A stretch of DNA of 64,000 nt, taken from positions 37,768 through 101,767 of the forward strand of contig JAIBJN010000005.1 of the NCBI GenBank assembly GCA_020029595.1, in the 5' to 3' direction. The notes under the pieces are model-generated. The model saw nothing but the letters and a program-made list of their open reading frames with translations, was not told the DNA's origin and ran no database searches. This stretch comes from Actinomycetota bacterium. GTDB taxonomy: Bacteria > Actinomycetota > Thermoleophilia > Gaiellales > Gaiellaceae. This document shows, in pieces, positions 7,995 to 15,897 of this stretch (position 1 is the stretch's first letter; each line of letters opens with the position of its first letter). The translations under genes were made by a program, and so were the position numbers.

Positions 7995-9179
7995 ATGAAG
8001 AGACTTATCGCCGGTCTCGCGGCCACCCTGGCGGTGGTCGCGGGACTCTTCACAGACGGTGCAGTAAGGCCGAGTAGCGCATCGGTCCCGCCAGGTATCT
8101 GCGGGCCGATGGACGTCGCGTTCGTCATCGACACGACGGGCAGCATGGGCGGAGCAATCGGGAATGTGAAGACGGAAGTCGCAAGCATCGTCGCCGACAT
8201 CACGACGGCGTCCGGCGGCGACTTCCAACTTGGCCTTGTCACGTTCAAGGACGACGTCTCGGTCGTCGACGATCTGGCTCTCGGCGCGGGGACGGTCCCA
8301 GCCGACATCCTGGGCCTCTCCGCCAGCGGCGGTGGTGGAGAGCCCGAGGCATCGGACGAGGCTCTCAATACGGTCGTCAACGGGCTCGACATGGCCGACC
8401 GCCTGCCCGGCCAGCAGAGTGGCGACTTCAACGGTGTCTTTCGCCTTGCAGCAAAGAAGATCGTGATCCTCGTCACCGACGCCCGACCGGGTGGATTCGA
8501 CGACACGTTTACCCCGGGTGTGGACGACACGAACGCTCATAACCGGGCGCTCGACGCCGCGGCCGCCGACATCAAGATCTCGGCGGTTTTCGTGCCGACC
8601 TTCGGCGACCCCACCGGTGAGATCACGGCGGTCATGACCGACTACGCTACGACCACGGGCGGTCTGTTCCTGACGACCGCCGCCGACGGAACCGGAACCG
8701 GCGGTGCCATTACCGAGATCATCGCGACGTGCGGAGAGCCTTCGTGCGCCGGTCAACCGGCGACCATCGTCGGTACGAGCGGTGACGACATCATCTCGGG
8801 CACCAAGAACGACGACGTCATCGACGGTTTGGGCGGGAACGACGTCATCAAAGGGGGACAGGGTGACGACTGCCTCATCGGTGGCGACGGCAATGACCAG
8901 TTGAAAGGCGGAAAGGGTGCCGACGAGCACTTCGGCGGCGCCGGAAACGACAGCATCCGTGGGGGCCACGGAAACGACGAGTTGAACGGCGGAGCGGGCG
9001 ATGACGTCCTCAAGGGCGGCCACGGCGACGACGCCATGAACGGCGAAGCGGGCGACGACGTCCTCAAGGGCGGCCACGGCGACGACGCCATGAACGGCGG
9101 CGCAGACGACGATCTCTGCGCCGGCGGCCGCGGCACTGACACTGCAGACGAATGCGAGGACGTGTCAGGCATCCCGTAG
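7995..9179 (+). CDS. Secreted VWA-domain protein with RTX calcium-binding repeats
   Basis: A 394-residue exported protein. Residues 1-30 are a signal peptide (MKRLIAGLAATLAVVAG then polar Ser/Ala). Residues about 38-245 form a von Willebrand factor A domain with the MIDAS metal motif DTTGSM (about 46-51). From about residue 257 to 385 there are tandem Gly/Asp-rich nonapeptides of the RTX type (GGxGxDxLx, e.g. GGAGDDVLKGGHGDD), which bind Ca2+ and fold outside the cell. Within them a 54-base unit (18 residues) is repeated almost exactly at 8994-9047 and 9048-9095, a recent duplication. A strong GGGAGGGAGGAG ribosome site precedes the ATG. Role unknown: adhesion or surface binding is plausible. 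No type I secretion gene is adjacent, and the Sec-type signal suggests ordinary export. Confidence 0.85.
   Translation: MKRLIAGLAATLAVVAGLFTDGAVRPSSASVPPGICGPMDVAFVIDTTGSMGGAIGNVKTEVASIVADITTASGGDFQLGLVTFKDDVSVVDDLALGAGTVPADILGLSASGGGGEPEASDEALNTVVNGLDMADRLPGQQSGDFNGVFRLAAKKIVILVTDARPGGFDDTFTPGVDDTNAHNRALDAAAADIKISAVFVPTFGDPTGEITAVMTDYATTTGGLFLTTAADGTGTGGAITEIIATCGEPSCAGQPATIVGTSGDDIISGTKNDDVIDGLGGNDVIKGGQGDDCLIGGDGNDQLKGGKGADEHFGGAGNDSIRGGHGNDELNGGAGDDVLKGGHGDDAMNGEAGDDVLKGGHGDDAMNGGADDDLCAGGRGTDTADECEDVSGIP
8994..9095 (+). repeat. 54-base tandem repeat within the RTX region
   Basis: Two adjacent copies with a 54-base period (8994-9047 and 9048 to about 9095) differ by only a few bases. Each encodes two RTX nonapeptides, so copy-number change keeps the frame. 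Confidence 0.85.
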
Positions 9180-9210
9180 CCAGAAACCGACCTCTGGGTC
9201 GATCGAGTAC

Positions 9211-9240
9211 GACGGGAGGGCTCGCGCCCTCCCGTCGTTT
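9211..9240 (+). terminator. Intrinsic terminator after the VWA/RTX gene
   Basis: Perfect 11-bp stem GACGGGAGGGC (9211-9221) / GCCCTCCCGTC (9226-9236) with a TCGC loop followed by GTTT. It lies 32 bases after the stop codon. The 136 bases from here to tRNA-Val hold nothing recognisable. Confidence 0.8.
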
Positions 9241-9376
9241 CTGCGTGCTTACCTGCCCAGGGCGGCGCGCTTCGCGACTGGGGCAGCGGGAGGTTCCGCC
9301 CAGGAGCTTCTCGCGCCGCCTCCTCGCGCGGAAGCGGAATCCCTGGAAGCCGCATACGCAAAGGGCTTCCGGCCAG

Positions 9377-9449
9377 TGGGCGGTGCTGGGCTCGAACCAG
9401 CCACCTCCTGCGTGTAAGGCAGGCGCTCTCCCAGCTGAGCTAACCGCCC
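9377..9449 (-). tRNA. tRNA-Val(UAC)
   Basis: A 73-base cloverleaf on the minus strand: acceptor GGGCGGT pairs with the 3' ACCGCCC, D arm GCTC/GAGC, anticodon loop CTTACAC giving anticodon TAC, T arm with TTCGAGC, discriminator A. The 3' CCA is not encoded. It lies 3 bases downstream of tRNA-Glu, so both are probably processed from one transcript. Confidence 0.95.
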
Positions 9450-9452
9450 AGG

Positions 9453-9525
9453 TGCCCCCAGCGGGATTCGAACCCGCGCTACGGCCTTGAAAGGGCCGTG
9501 ACCTGGGCCGCTAGTCGATGGGGGC
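9453..9525 (-). tRNA. tRNA-Glu(UUC)
   Basis: A 73-base cloverleaf on the minus strand: acceptor GCCCCCA/TGGGGGC, anticodon loop CTTTCAA giving anticodon TTC, T arm with TTCGAAT, discriminator A, CCA not encoded. Its first base (9525) is also the first base of the divergent tRNA-Lys, so no space exists for a promoter between them. Confidence 0.95.
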
Positions 9526-9597
9526 GGCCGGTAGCTCAGCCGGTAGAGCAGGGGACTTTTAATCCCAAGGTCGCTGGTTCGAATCCAGCCCGGCCCA
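9525..9597 (+). tRNA. tRNA-Lys(UUU)
   Basis: A 73-base plus-strand cloverleaf: TAGCTCAG D arm, anticodon loop CTTTTAA giving anticodon TTT, T arm GCTGG-TTCGAAT-CCAGC, acceptor 3' strand CCGGCCC, discriminator A. Two mismatches stand out: position 1 is C opposite C72, and 27-43 is G-A. The rest of the acceptor (GGCCGG/CCGGCC) pairs. It touches tRNA-Glu head to head. Confidence 0.85.
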
Positions 9598-9730
9598 TGC
9601 GAGAGACCCCCGAAAACGGAGAGTTCTGGTTGCCGGGCTTGACCGATCGAGCGCCAGCCCCGCGGTGAGAACCTCCCCGAGGTCGCAAACGTCGAGACGC
9701 GCGCGAGACTCGCCGTCAGCCCCGAGCCTG

Positions 9731-11464
9731 TCACCAGGCCCCGCCGAGGTCCGTCCACGTTCGGCCACCATCCGTCGACCGGAGGATCCCGCTCGCGTTG
9801 GCGAGATAGACGACACCCTCGTGGTTCGGGTCGAACTCCACGCACTGCCAGTTCTCATGCGGCGCGGAGGGGCTCGCCACCGTCGTCCACTCGCCTCCGC
9901 CTGGTAACGACGCGGTCTGGGTGCGAACGAGTTCTTGGCTGCCCGCGAGGAGTACCTCGTCGTCGAACGGGTCGACGGCGAGCGCATGGCAACGATCCCC
10001 GAGTCCGTCGCCGCCTCGCCAGCCTTTCGACACCCAGGGGCCGCCGCCAGGCTGCCGTGGACCTCGACCGCCGTTGCGGTTCACGAAGATCTCCTGCCCG
10101 AACCTGACCGCCACAGTCCGCTTGATCTCGGCGGTCAGTCGCCCTAGCGCGACCTTGATCATCGACCCGCCATGCACCGCCTCCGAGACGAAGGGCAAGG
10201 CGAGCTGCCAGCCCTGCCCCGAATCAGTGGACCTGTAGAGACCTTCGTCTCGGATGGCCGCATGCAGAATCGAAGCATCGGCCGGGTCCATGGCGGCGTC
10301 AGTCACGTCGCCCGTGAGTAGCAGTGCCCACCTTGCTCCGCCGTCGATCGACTCCCAGAGGCCTATCTCGCCCTCTCCATCGTGCCCACCAGAAGAGCCC
10401 GCAGCGACATACAGGTGATCTGGCTCTGTCGGGTGGACGAGAATCCCCCAGACATGGCGAAACCGGCCTTCGCTCGGCGGACTCCAGGCCGCGCCCCGGT
10501 TCTCCGACCGGATAATCTGCCCAAGCCCGTCGGCCACGTACAGGGTTTGGCTGTTCGCCGGGGCGACGGCGACCGCGCGCACGATGAGCGAGCTGTTCTG
10601 CTCGGTAAGCGCCGTCCAACCGGAAGTCGGGTCGTTCGTGACGCCGTCGAGACACCAGAGTCCGCCACGCGAGGGACCTACGTACAGTCGATCCAGCTCA
10701 CTCGAGTCCAGCGCCAATGCGAGCACCCCGCTACTCGCCGGACGGGCTTGCTCCTCCGGAAGGCGCGTCGGCTCGGCTCTCTCCCTGCCGCCGGCTTCTC
10801 GAGACGGCCCGAGGCGCGAGGCTCGCTCCGGAGCGACTTGGATCACGGGTGGAAGCAGCTCGAACTCGGGGAGCTCGAACGGTCGTGACAACTTCCGACA
10901 GTCGGCGCAGCGCTTCTTGCCCTCATCACCGAGCTCCGGCGCGCACACGACGAGCTCACAGATCCGGCGGTGAAGAGCCCCGCCAGGCTCCTGATCGATG
11001 TCGGGGAGATCGCGCACAGCCGCAAGCGTCCGGATAGTGGCGAGGACCGGCGGATCCGCGTTCAGGCCTATCACGGCGTAGCGCCCGGGGGTCGTGATGC
11101 GCCCCCAGACATAGGATCCATCTCCGGGACCGGAGGGCTCGACCAGAGTGAACAGCTTGGCCTGCGCCTCCCAGCGGAAGAGCCGGAGGCTCTCGGGAGC
11201 GACCGCCCCGAGCCGCTTCGGCTCTACGCGTAGGACGAGCGTGCCGGGGATGGAGGTCTTTTCCGCCTTTACGTCTGCGAACACACCCACGAACCCGAGG
11301 CTCGCCCGCGGCTGAGGGTTGCGGACAGGCCGGACGTCAGCGCGCAAGCCCTCGTCGTCAGGAAGAAACGCAGCCGGGTGGGATCGGGCCGCTTCGCCGA
11401 GGCGGTCCCTGTCCTCCGGCCTCTCTCTGCCCGAGTGCTCTTCAATTCGATCGTCGGTCGGCAT
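9731..11464 (-). CDS. BNR/sortilin-like beta-propeller protein
   Basis: A 577-residue protein without a clear signal peptide. Residues from about 250 onward contain repeated Asp-box/BNR blades (LYRSTDSGQGWQ, GLWESIDGGARW, ILRSTDGGRTW, and SLYVADG-type strands), as in sortilin/VPS10 and photosystem-stability-factor propellers, which bind proteins or glycans. The N-terminal 200 residues hold a small beta domain (LVLRVEPKRLG, GRYAVIGLNAD) and a C-x(n)-CADC cysteine pair. The ATG at 11464 has AAGGAG upstream. It is the last of four minus-strand genes in this block, 25 bases after the helix-hairpin-helix gene. Function unknown. Confidence 0.75.
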   Translation of the reverse strand: MPTDDRIEEHSGRERPEDRDRLGEAARSHPAAFLPDDEGLRADVRPVRNPQPRASLGFVGVFADVKAEKTSIPGTLVLRVEPKRLGAVAPESLRLFRWEAQAKLFTLVEPSGPGDGSYVWGRITTPGRYAVIGLNADPPVLATIRTLAAVRDLPDIDQEPGGALHRRICELVVCAPELGDEGKKRCADCRKLSRPFELPEFELLPPVIQVAPERASRLGPSREAGGRERAEPTRLPEEQARPASSGVLALALDSSELDRLYVGPSRGGLWCLDGVTNDPTSGWTALTEQNSSLIVRAVAVAPANSQTLYVADGLGQIIRSENRGAAWSPPSEGRFRHVWGILVHPTEPDHLYVAAGSSGGHDGEGEIGLWESIDGGARWALLLTGDVTDAAMDPADASILHAAIRDEGLYRSTDSGQGWQLALPFVSEAVHGGSMIKVALGRLTAEIKRTVAVRFGQEIFVNRNGGRGPRQPGGGPWVSKGWRGGDGLGDRCHALAVDPFDDEVLLAGSQELVRTQTASLPGGGEWTTVASPSAPHENWQCVEFDPNHEGVVYLANASGILRSTDGGRTWTDLGGAW

Positions 11465-11489
11465 CAGGCTCCTTCTCCGAAAGCCGGCG

Positions 11490-12197
11490 TCAGCGATCCC
11501 CGCCGAGGACCGCTACCAACGCGGCCCTTCCCAACGCCTGCTCGATCTCGGGCAGTCCGGACACCTGCAAGCGCACCTCCACGGAAAGACCTTCCGAGTG
11601 CCCTTCCGCTCCTTCACCCTGAGCGAGTCGGGCACCGATGATCCTCACTATGAGATGGTGGACCAACGATGGTCCAAGGGGCGTTTCTCCGGGGGGTGCG
11701 CCACGGCGCCCGACTTCCGGCAGTGCGTGTGACAGGATCCATGTAGCCCACGGCCCGGGCTCGATTCCTGGAAGCACGACCTCCTGTCCCGACTCCTCGT
11801 GATAGACCCGCGTCTGCCACACCTCTTCGCCCTCTTCGTCGCGGACTGCGTCGAAGAACAACGAGAACCCCCCGGCCTGTTGTCCGCCGATCTCTCCCGT
11901 GCCCTCTGCCGCAGGGCCAGCGCCCGGTCCACCGGTGCCGGGTTCCGTTGACAGATCAGCGGCGCCGGTGAGCCGGCGGGCCTGGCCGAGCCAGTCCTCG
12001 CGCTCGATCCGCTCGGTGGTGAGCTCGACGAAGGCGCGCTCCCTCAGCGCGGTCGCAAGCGTGTCTGGCGAGAGACCCGCAAGGGCCGTGATCTGGTCCA
12101 CGCCACACTTGCGGAGCAGATCGGCGATCCATGGCTCGATGCCTTCGATGCGTCCGACGTCGTCGTCGCGTGCCACCGATGCCGGTGCGGGTGGCAT
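11490..12197 (-). CDS. Helix-hairpin-helix (DUF4332-like) protein with uncharacterised C-terminal domain
   Basis: A 235-residue protein. Residues about 12-60 (VGRIEGIEPWIADLLRKCGV, then ALAGLSPDTLATAL) look like a tandem helix-hairpin-helix of the DUF4332 kind, which usually contacts DNA or serves as a protein-interaction module. A Gly/Pro-rich linker (about 85-110) leads to a C-terminal domain beginning FSLFFDAVRDEEG that I cannot place. There are no membrane segments or signal peptide. It is flanked by the Cys-rich gene 84 bases upstream and the BNR propeller downstream, so all three are probably expressed together. Confidence 0.6.
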   Translation of the reverse strand: MPPAPASVARDDDVGRIEGIEPWIADLLRKCGVDQITALAGLSPDTLATALRERAFVELTTERIEREDWLGQARRLTGAADLSTEPGTGGPGAGPAAEGTGEIGGQQAGGFSLFFDAVRDEEGEEVWQTRVYHEESGQEVVLPGIEPGPWATWILSHALPEVGRRGAPPGETPLGPSLVHHLIVRIIGARLAQGEGAEGHSEGLSVEVRLQVSGLPEIEQALGRAALVAVLGGDR

Positions 12198-12281
12198 CTG
12201 TCGATCGTGCTGGTGGGAGATCGGCGGACCGGGCGGGCCCCGGCGAGGCCAGCGGCCACCCCCGGGCCGTCGCGTTGCTCC

Positions 12282-12773
12282 CTACCCAGGGCGCACCATG
12301 ACGCAGCAGACGTCTTTGCAGAATCCGAAGATCAGACCTGCGTACCGCGTTCCGTTGCAGTTCACCTCGGAGCTCAGCGTCACACAGAGACAGTAGATCG
12401 TCCCGCAGTCGCCGGGTGGGAGCCGGCCAGGTGGGAATCTGAAGATGGCCTCGTAGCACCTGTCGTCTGGCAGGCAGGGATCGAAGGGCACACGCTGGAA
12501 CTCCTGCTCCTCGGGGCCCGGACCGCACGACTCCCACGCCACGTTCACGCACCAGGTGCCGCAGAGGTGGCGACGAAGATCCCCCTGGATACACCACCTC
12601 ACCTTGACGAGGAGTTCCTGGTTGGCGCTGATGATGTCCGTCGGGGGCAGCACGGGATCCCCCTCGTGGCAGCTCGCCTCGAGCGTCGCCGTGAGACCCG
12701 GCGGTGGGACGATCTCGATCTCGCATTTCCTCCGGTGACGTCCGAGCTCGAGCGACTCTGCAGTCTCGGCCAT
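12282..12773 (-). CDS. Hypothetical cysteine-rich protein
   Basis: A 163-residue protein with about 15 cysteines, many in the second half (CYEAIFRF, CGTIYCLCVTL, FCKDVCCVMV). No signal peptide is visible, so the cysteines are more likely metal-binding or structural in a cytoplasmic or non-classically exported protein. GGAGGT lies directly upstream of the ATG at 12773, an excellent ribosome site. Not recognised as a member of a named family. It lies between the BTAD regulator and the helix-hairpin-helix gene. Confidence 0.6.
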   Translation of the reverse strand: MAETAESLELGRHRRKCEIEIVPPPGLTATLEASCHEGDPVLPPTDIISANQELLVKVRWCIQGDLRRHLCGTWCVNVAWESCGPGPEEQEFQRVPFDPCLPDDRCYEAIFRFPPGRLPPGDCGTIYCLCVTLSSEVNCNGTRYAGLIFGFCKDVCCVMVRPG

Positions 12774-12877
12774 TGCGGTTACCTCCGTCAGGATTTGACC
12801 GGGCTCCGGTGGTGTCCGTCGAGCGGCTCCACCGCCTCGAGGTGGGACGCTTGCAAGTCCTGCTCAACGCCGATTCA

Positions 12878-12919
12878 GCGTGCGCTCAGCATTCCGGTGC
12901 CCAGCGGCTGAGCGCACGT
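12878..12919 (-). promoter_or_regulatory. Stable hairpin between the BTAD regulator and the Cys-rich gene
   Basis: GTGCGCTCAGC (12880-12890) and GCTGAGCGCAC (12907-12917) are perfect inverted repeats of 11 bp around a 16-base loop, extended by one or two weak pairs. There is no T-run. It could be a terminator or attenuator for the regulator transcript, or a protein-binding site upstream of the structural genes. Confidence 0.45.
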
Positions 12920-12989
12920 CCGCCCTTGGTTGTCGCCCGGTTGCGGCGAGGCGGCGCAGGCGACTTGGAGGAACCGGCCAGGTGTAGCG

Positions 12990-14300
12990 TCATCTCCTGT
13001 CTCCGAGCTGCTTCAGGACGTCGTTGAGCGCGATTGTCTCTTCACTCGGCGCGAGGTCGAAGTCAGCTCGCAGCGCCTCAGCGCACGCACGGAACTGGCG
13101 CAAGGCGAGATGCCGCTGCCCCTGAGCCTCATAACACTGCATCAGACGGCGGTGGGCATCCTCGTCGCAGCGATCGAGAGTGAGCGCCTTCTGGCAGAGA
13201 ACGATGGCGGCGCTGTATTCATGGCGCTCGATGTATCCGACCGCGAGCCGTCCGGCGATGTGCGTGTACGCGCTCCGCCGACGCTCGCGCTCCACGCCAA
13301 CCCAGTCCTCGTACAGACACTCCTCGAGGAGATGTCCGCGGTACAGGGCCTCGGCCCTCCCGTATTCCGCCATCGCCTCGTCCGGTCGCCGCGAGACCTC
13401 CAGCCGTTGGCCGGCGATGGCGTGCTCGTCGAACTCCTCGGCATCGACCCAGATCTCGAGCTCCGGGTTCAGGAAGTAGCAGTCGTCTTCGAAGAGGAGA
13501 TAGCGGATATCGGGCCGGTGTCGGCGCAGCCCGTGGCGCAGCGAATAAATGGCCTGGTGGAGGTTACGCCGGCTCGCCTCCGGGTCGACATCAGACCAGA
13601 AAAGCTCATACAGCACGTCCTTGAGCACTCGGCGCCGTCGATTGAGCAAGAGGTATTTGAAGAGCGACAGGGCCTTGTGGCCTGGCCACTCCTCGACGAG
13701 TTGGTCATCCAGGTACACCTGGAACGGGCCGAGGCAGTAAGCGGCGAACGAGGGCTGCGGCCGGGTCTGCGCGGGGGGTTGTGACCGGACTACCGGAGCC
13801 GCGCCTGACGGCGCGGCTCCGTGGCGCGACGTGGGGTCTGGGTCCTCTTCGATCGCGAGAGCCAGCGCGTCGAGCTCGTGGCCGAAGTGTGCCTGGAACC
13901 GTCGCAATCCCGCGAGGCCCGGTGTGCGCTCCCTGGCCGGCATGCCGGGCGCCTTGCGGCCAGCGGAGTGCGCCCGCGTCTTGGACGCATCCCGATCAGG
14001 AGGTTCCGGGTGTGTGAGCGCCTGGAGGACGACGTGGATGTCCCGCCGCAGGTCGCGCTCGCGGGAGAGAGCGGCATCCCGGGCCCGGTCATGACGTCCG
14101 GCCTCCGCGCAGCAGTCGCCACATGCGACGCACAGCTCGCGGAGCGCGGAGAGGATCGGGAAGACAACGAGTTCACCCTCGTCCATTGTCCGGGCCTCGA
14201 TCTCCTCGAGGCGCGCGGCGAGTCGCAGATACCACTCGCGCGACGGTCGCCCGCCCGCGACACGGGAGACCGGCTCAAGATCGCGGTGGCGAGTAGGCAT
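12990..14300 (-). CDS. BTAD/SARP-family transcriptional regulator
   Basis: A 436-residue regulator. Residues 1-180 are family-specific, with a Cys cluster LCVACGDCC near residue 57. Residues about 187-262 form an OmpR-like winged helix (LGPFQVYLDDQLVEEWPGHK, then YLLLNRRRRVLKDVLYELFW). Residues about 265-430 form the bacterial transcriptional activation domain of TPR-like helices (ECLYEDWVGVERERRRS, AIVLCQKALTLDRCDEDAH). SARP-type proteins activate neighbouring genes by binding direct repeats and recruiting RNA polymerase. The three minus-strand genes downstream are the obvious candidates. No ATPase domain is attached. Confidence 0.85.
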   Translation of the reverse strand: MPTRHRDLEPVSRVAGGRPSREWYLRLAARLEEIEARTMDEGELVVFPILSALRELCVACGDCCAEAGRHDRARDAALSRERDLRRDIHVVLQALTHPEPPDRDASKTRAHSAGRKAPGMPARERTPGLAGLRRFQAHFGHELDALALAIEEDPDPTSRHGAAPSGAAPVVRSQPPAQTRPQPSFAAYCLGPFQVYLDDQLVEEWPGHKALSLFKYLLLNRRRRVLKDVLYELFWSDVDPEASRRNLHQAIYSLRHGLRRHRPDIRYLLFEDDCYFLNPELEIWVDAEEFDEHAIAGQRLEVSRRPDEAMAEYGRAEALYRGHLLEECLYEDWVGVERERRRSAYTHIAGRLAVGYIERHEYSAAIVLCQKALTLDRCDEDAHRRLMQCYEAQGQRHLALRQFRACAEALRADFDLAPSEETIALNDVLKQLGDRR

Positions 14301-14850
14301 TTGCTGGTCACCACCTCAGCGTGCCCCGAAACCCTCGGCCGCTCCCGCGTCCCTCGGTGGTCCCGGAACCGTATGGCGAGCGTGAGATCTTCCGCGCCCG
14401 GATGAAGCGGCCTTCCGACCTGGGCAGGCGTGCCGCTGGGGCTGAACGGTCAGCCCGCGCCGGTGCAGCGGCCCGGGTTAGTGCCTCGGTCTCCACGCGA
14501 CGATGTCGCTCTCGCTCGCGGCGAAACCGAGAAATGCCAGCAACGATCGGCCTCGCGACCAGAAGCACTCGAAAAACCCCCCGCCGTTGCTTCGGGACGA
14601 TGATCATGAAGGACCTGTCAGCCGTCAAGGCCTGCCACGGCAGAATGATCCGAAATTCCGCATTTCCTGCCTGCGCTCGGTGCGCTTGGTCGGTGAGCTC
14701 GTTGACCCGCCGCTCACCCCCTCCACGCGATGCGCAAGAGCCGGCCACTGGGAACAGCCTCGCCGGATCACCGCTACTCGGAGACGCCGGCGGCGCTCTC
14801 GGGCAGGGTGATCCTTTGTCTCGTTCATCTCCGGGCGAGCATCACCCGGT
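14301..14850. other. Noncoding gap of about 550 bases
   Basis: Lies upstream of the BTAD regulator and downstream of the MarR gene. No reading frame here has a family match or ribosome site. The stretch 14570-14670 is locally A+T-richer than its surroundings. It should hold the regulator's promoter, but I cannot assign one with confidence. Confidence 0.35.
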
Positions 14851-15327
14851 CTATTCGGGAGCGCACTGGCCGTCACCGTCGCCGGCCGCGGGGAGGCGGG
14901 CGAGGAGCGAGGAGAGGGTCGCGAGCTCATCCGCGCTGAAGCGCCCCGTGAAGAGCTCGTCGATGCCGGCGAGGTGAGTGCGGGACGCCTGGCGGAGCTT
15001 CTGCTCTCCGGCGGCGGTCAGCCTCGCGTAGACGACGCGCCGGTCGGTGGGGCAGGCCGCCCGCTCGACGTAGCCGGCCTGCTCGAGCCCCTCGAGGAGC
15101 CTCGTGATGCCGGAGGCCGTGAGGACGACACGCTCGGAGAGGTCGACGCGGCGCAGCAGTTTCTCGGGAGCGCGTGCGAGGTGGAGCAGGACCTCGTAGT
15201 CGTTGATCGTGAGCCCGTGCTCGGCGACGAGGTCGGCCGAGAGAGCGCGCGTCAGCGCAGCGTGGGCGCGGAGGAAGCGCACCCACGCCTCGAGTTGCGT
15301 CGTCTCTCGAAATACTTGCGTGCTCAA
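14851..15327 (-). CDS. MarR-family transcriptional regulator
   Basis: A 158-residue winged-helix regulator. The helix-turn-helix and wing are LSERVVLTASGITRLLEGLE followed by YVERAACPTDRRVVYARLT, the D-x-R-wing typical of MarR. These dimers repress divergent operons and release DNA on binding phenolics or on oxidation; the two Cys residues give no clear redox motif. TTG 15327 begins the conserved N-terminal helix, and no better start is visible. It is divergent from yceI, and the shared 55-base region carries inverted repeats, so it probably controls yceI, the FMN reductase and itself. Confidence 0.9.
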   Translation of the reverse strand: MSTQVFRETTQLEAWVRFLRAHAALTRALSADLVAEHGLTINDYEVLLHLARAPEKLLRRVDLSERVVLTASGITRLLEGLEQAGYVERAACPTDRRVVYARLTAAGEQKLRQASRTHLAGIDELFTGRFSADELATLSSLLARLPAAGDGDGQCAPE

Positions 15328-15364
15328 CTTCGTTCAGGTAAGATGTTTGCGAACTCAAGTATAT
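15312..15364. promoter_or_regulatory. Divergent promoters and MarR operator between marR and yceI
   Basis: ATACTTG (15312-15318) and CAAGTAT (15356-15362) are perfect inverted repeats flanking a yceI promoter: TTGCGT (15317-15322), 16 bases, TAAGAT (15339-15344). On the minus strand TATACT (15363-15358) is a good -10 for marR, with a 23-base leader. Both promoters overlap the repeat arms, as expected for an autoregulated MarR pair. Confidence 0.55.
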
Positions 15365-15381
15365 CCGAGAAGGAGGCTCAT

Positions 15382-15897
15382 GTGAGCACTGTAGAGGCAA
15401 AGACCCGGGCCTCGGCCCCGGCCGGTACGTGGACCGTCGACCGGAACCACACCGCCGTCGAGTTCGAGGTCGTCGACGTCGAGACCCTCGTCGCCGCGAT
15501 CCGGGGCCGGTTCACCGACTTCGAAGGGACCCTCGTGATCCCGAACGGCGACGGCACGGGGAAGGCGAGCGCCGTCATCCGCACGGAGAGCGTGAGGACC
15601 GACGACGAGCAGCGCGACGCCCACCTGCGCTCGCCCGACTTCTTCGACGCGGCCAACCATCCCGAGATCCGCTTCGAGGCCGATCGGGTCGGGCTCGAGG
15701 GCGGGCGGCTCACGATCCCCGGAACGCTCGTGATCAAGGGCGCCGACTTCCCCGTCGAGCTCTCGGCGCGCGTGCTGGGCGCCGGCACGGACGTCCAGGG
15801 GCGGGAGAAACTCGTCCTCTCCTCGGGCGGCGAGCTCGCCTGGGGCCCGCAGAAGGTCACGCTGGACCTGAGCGCGACCCTAGTGAAGGAGGGCTAG
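15382..15897 (+). CDS. YceI-family lipocalin-like protein
   Basis: A 171-residue protein of the YceI family, beta-barrel proteins that bind isoprenoid or fatty-acid amide chains. WTVDRNHTAVEFEV (about residue 16) and the DVRSTDEQRDAHLRSPDFFD-like segment are the family hallmarks. There is no signal peptide, so it is the cytoplasmic form usual in actinobacteria. AAGGAGG at 15370-15376 fixes the GTG start at 15382; the ATG two bases earlier is out of frame and meets a stop at once. Its stop abuts the TTG of the FMN reductase gene. Confidence 0.9.
   Translation: MSTVEAKTRASAPAGTWTVDRNHTAVEFEVVDVETLVAAIRGRFTDFEGTLVIPNGDGTGKASAVIRTESVRTDDEQRDAHLRSPDFFDAANHPEIRFEADRVGLEGGRLTIPGTLVIKGADFPVELSARVLGAGTDVQGREKLVLSSGGELAWGPQKVTLDLSATLVKEG

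Noticed and set aside
8994..9095. Tandem repeat as part of a CRISPR array
   Set aside because: The repeats are contiguous, coding, and have no spacers; they are RTX peptide repeats. No CRISPR array or cas gene was seen anywhere in the window.
14308..14977. Open frames in the gap upstream of the BTAD regulator
   Set aside because: They have no ribosome sites, no domain-like sequence and biased Arg/Ser composition, so I left the gap noncoding.
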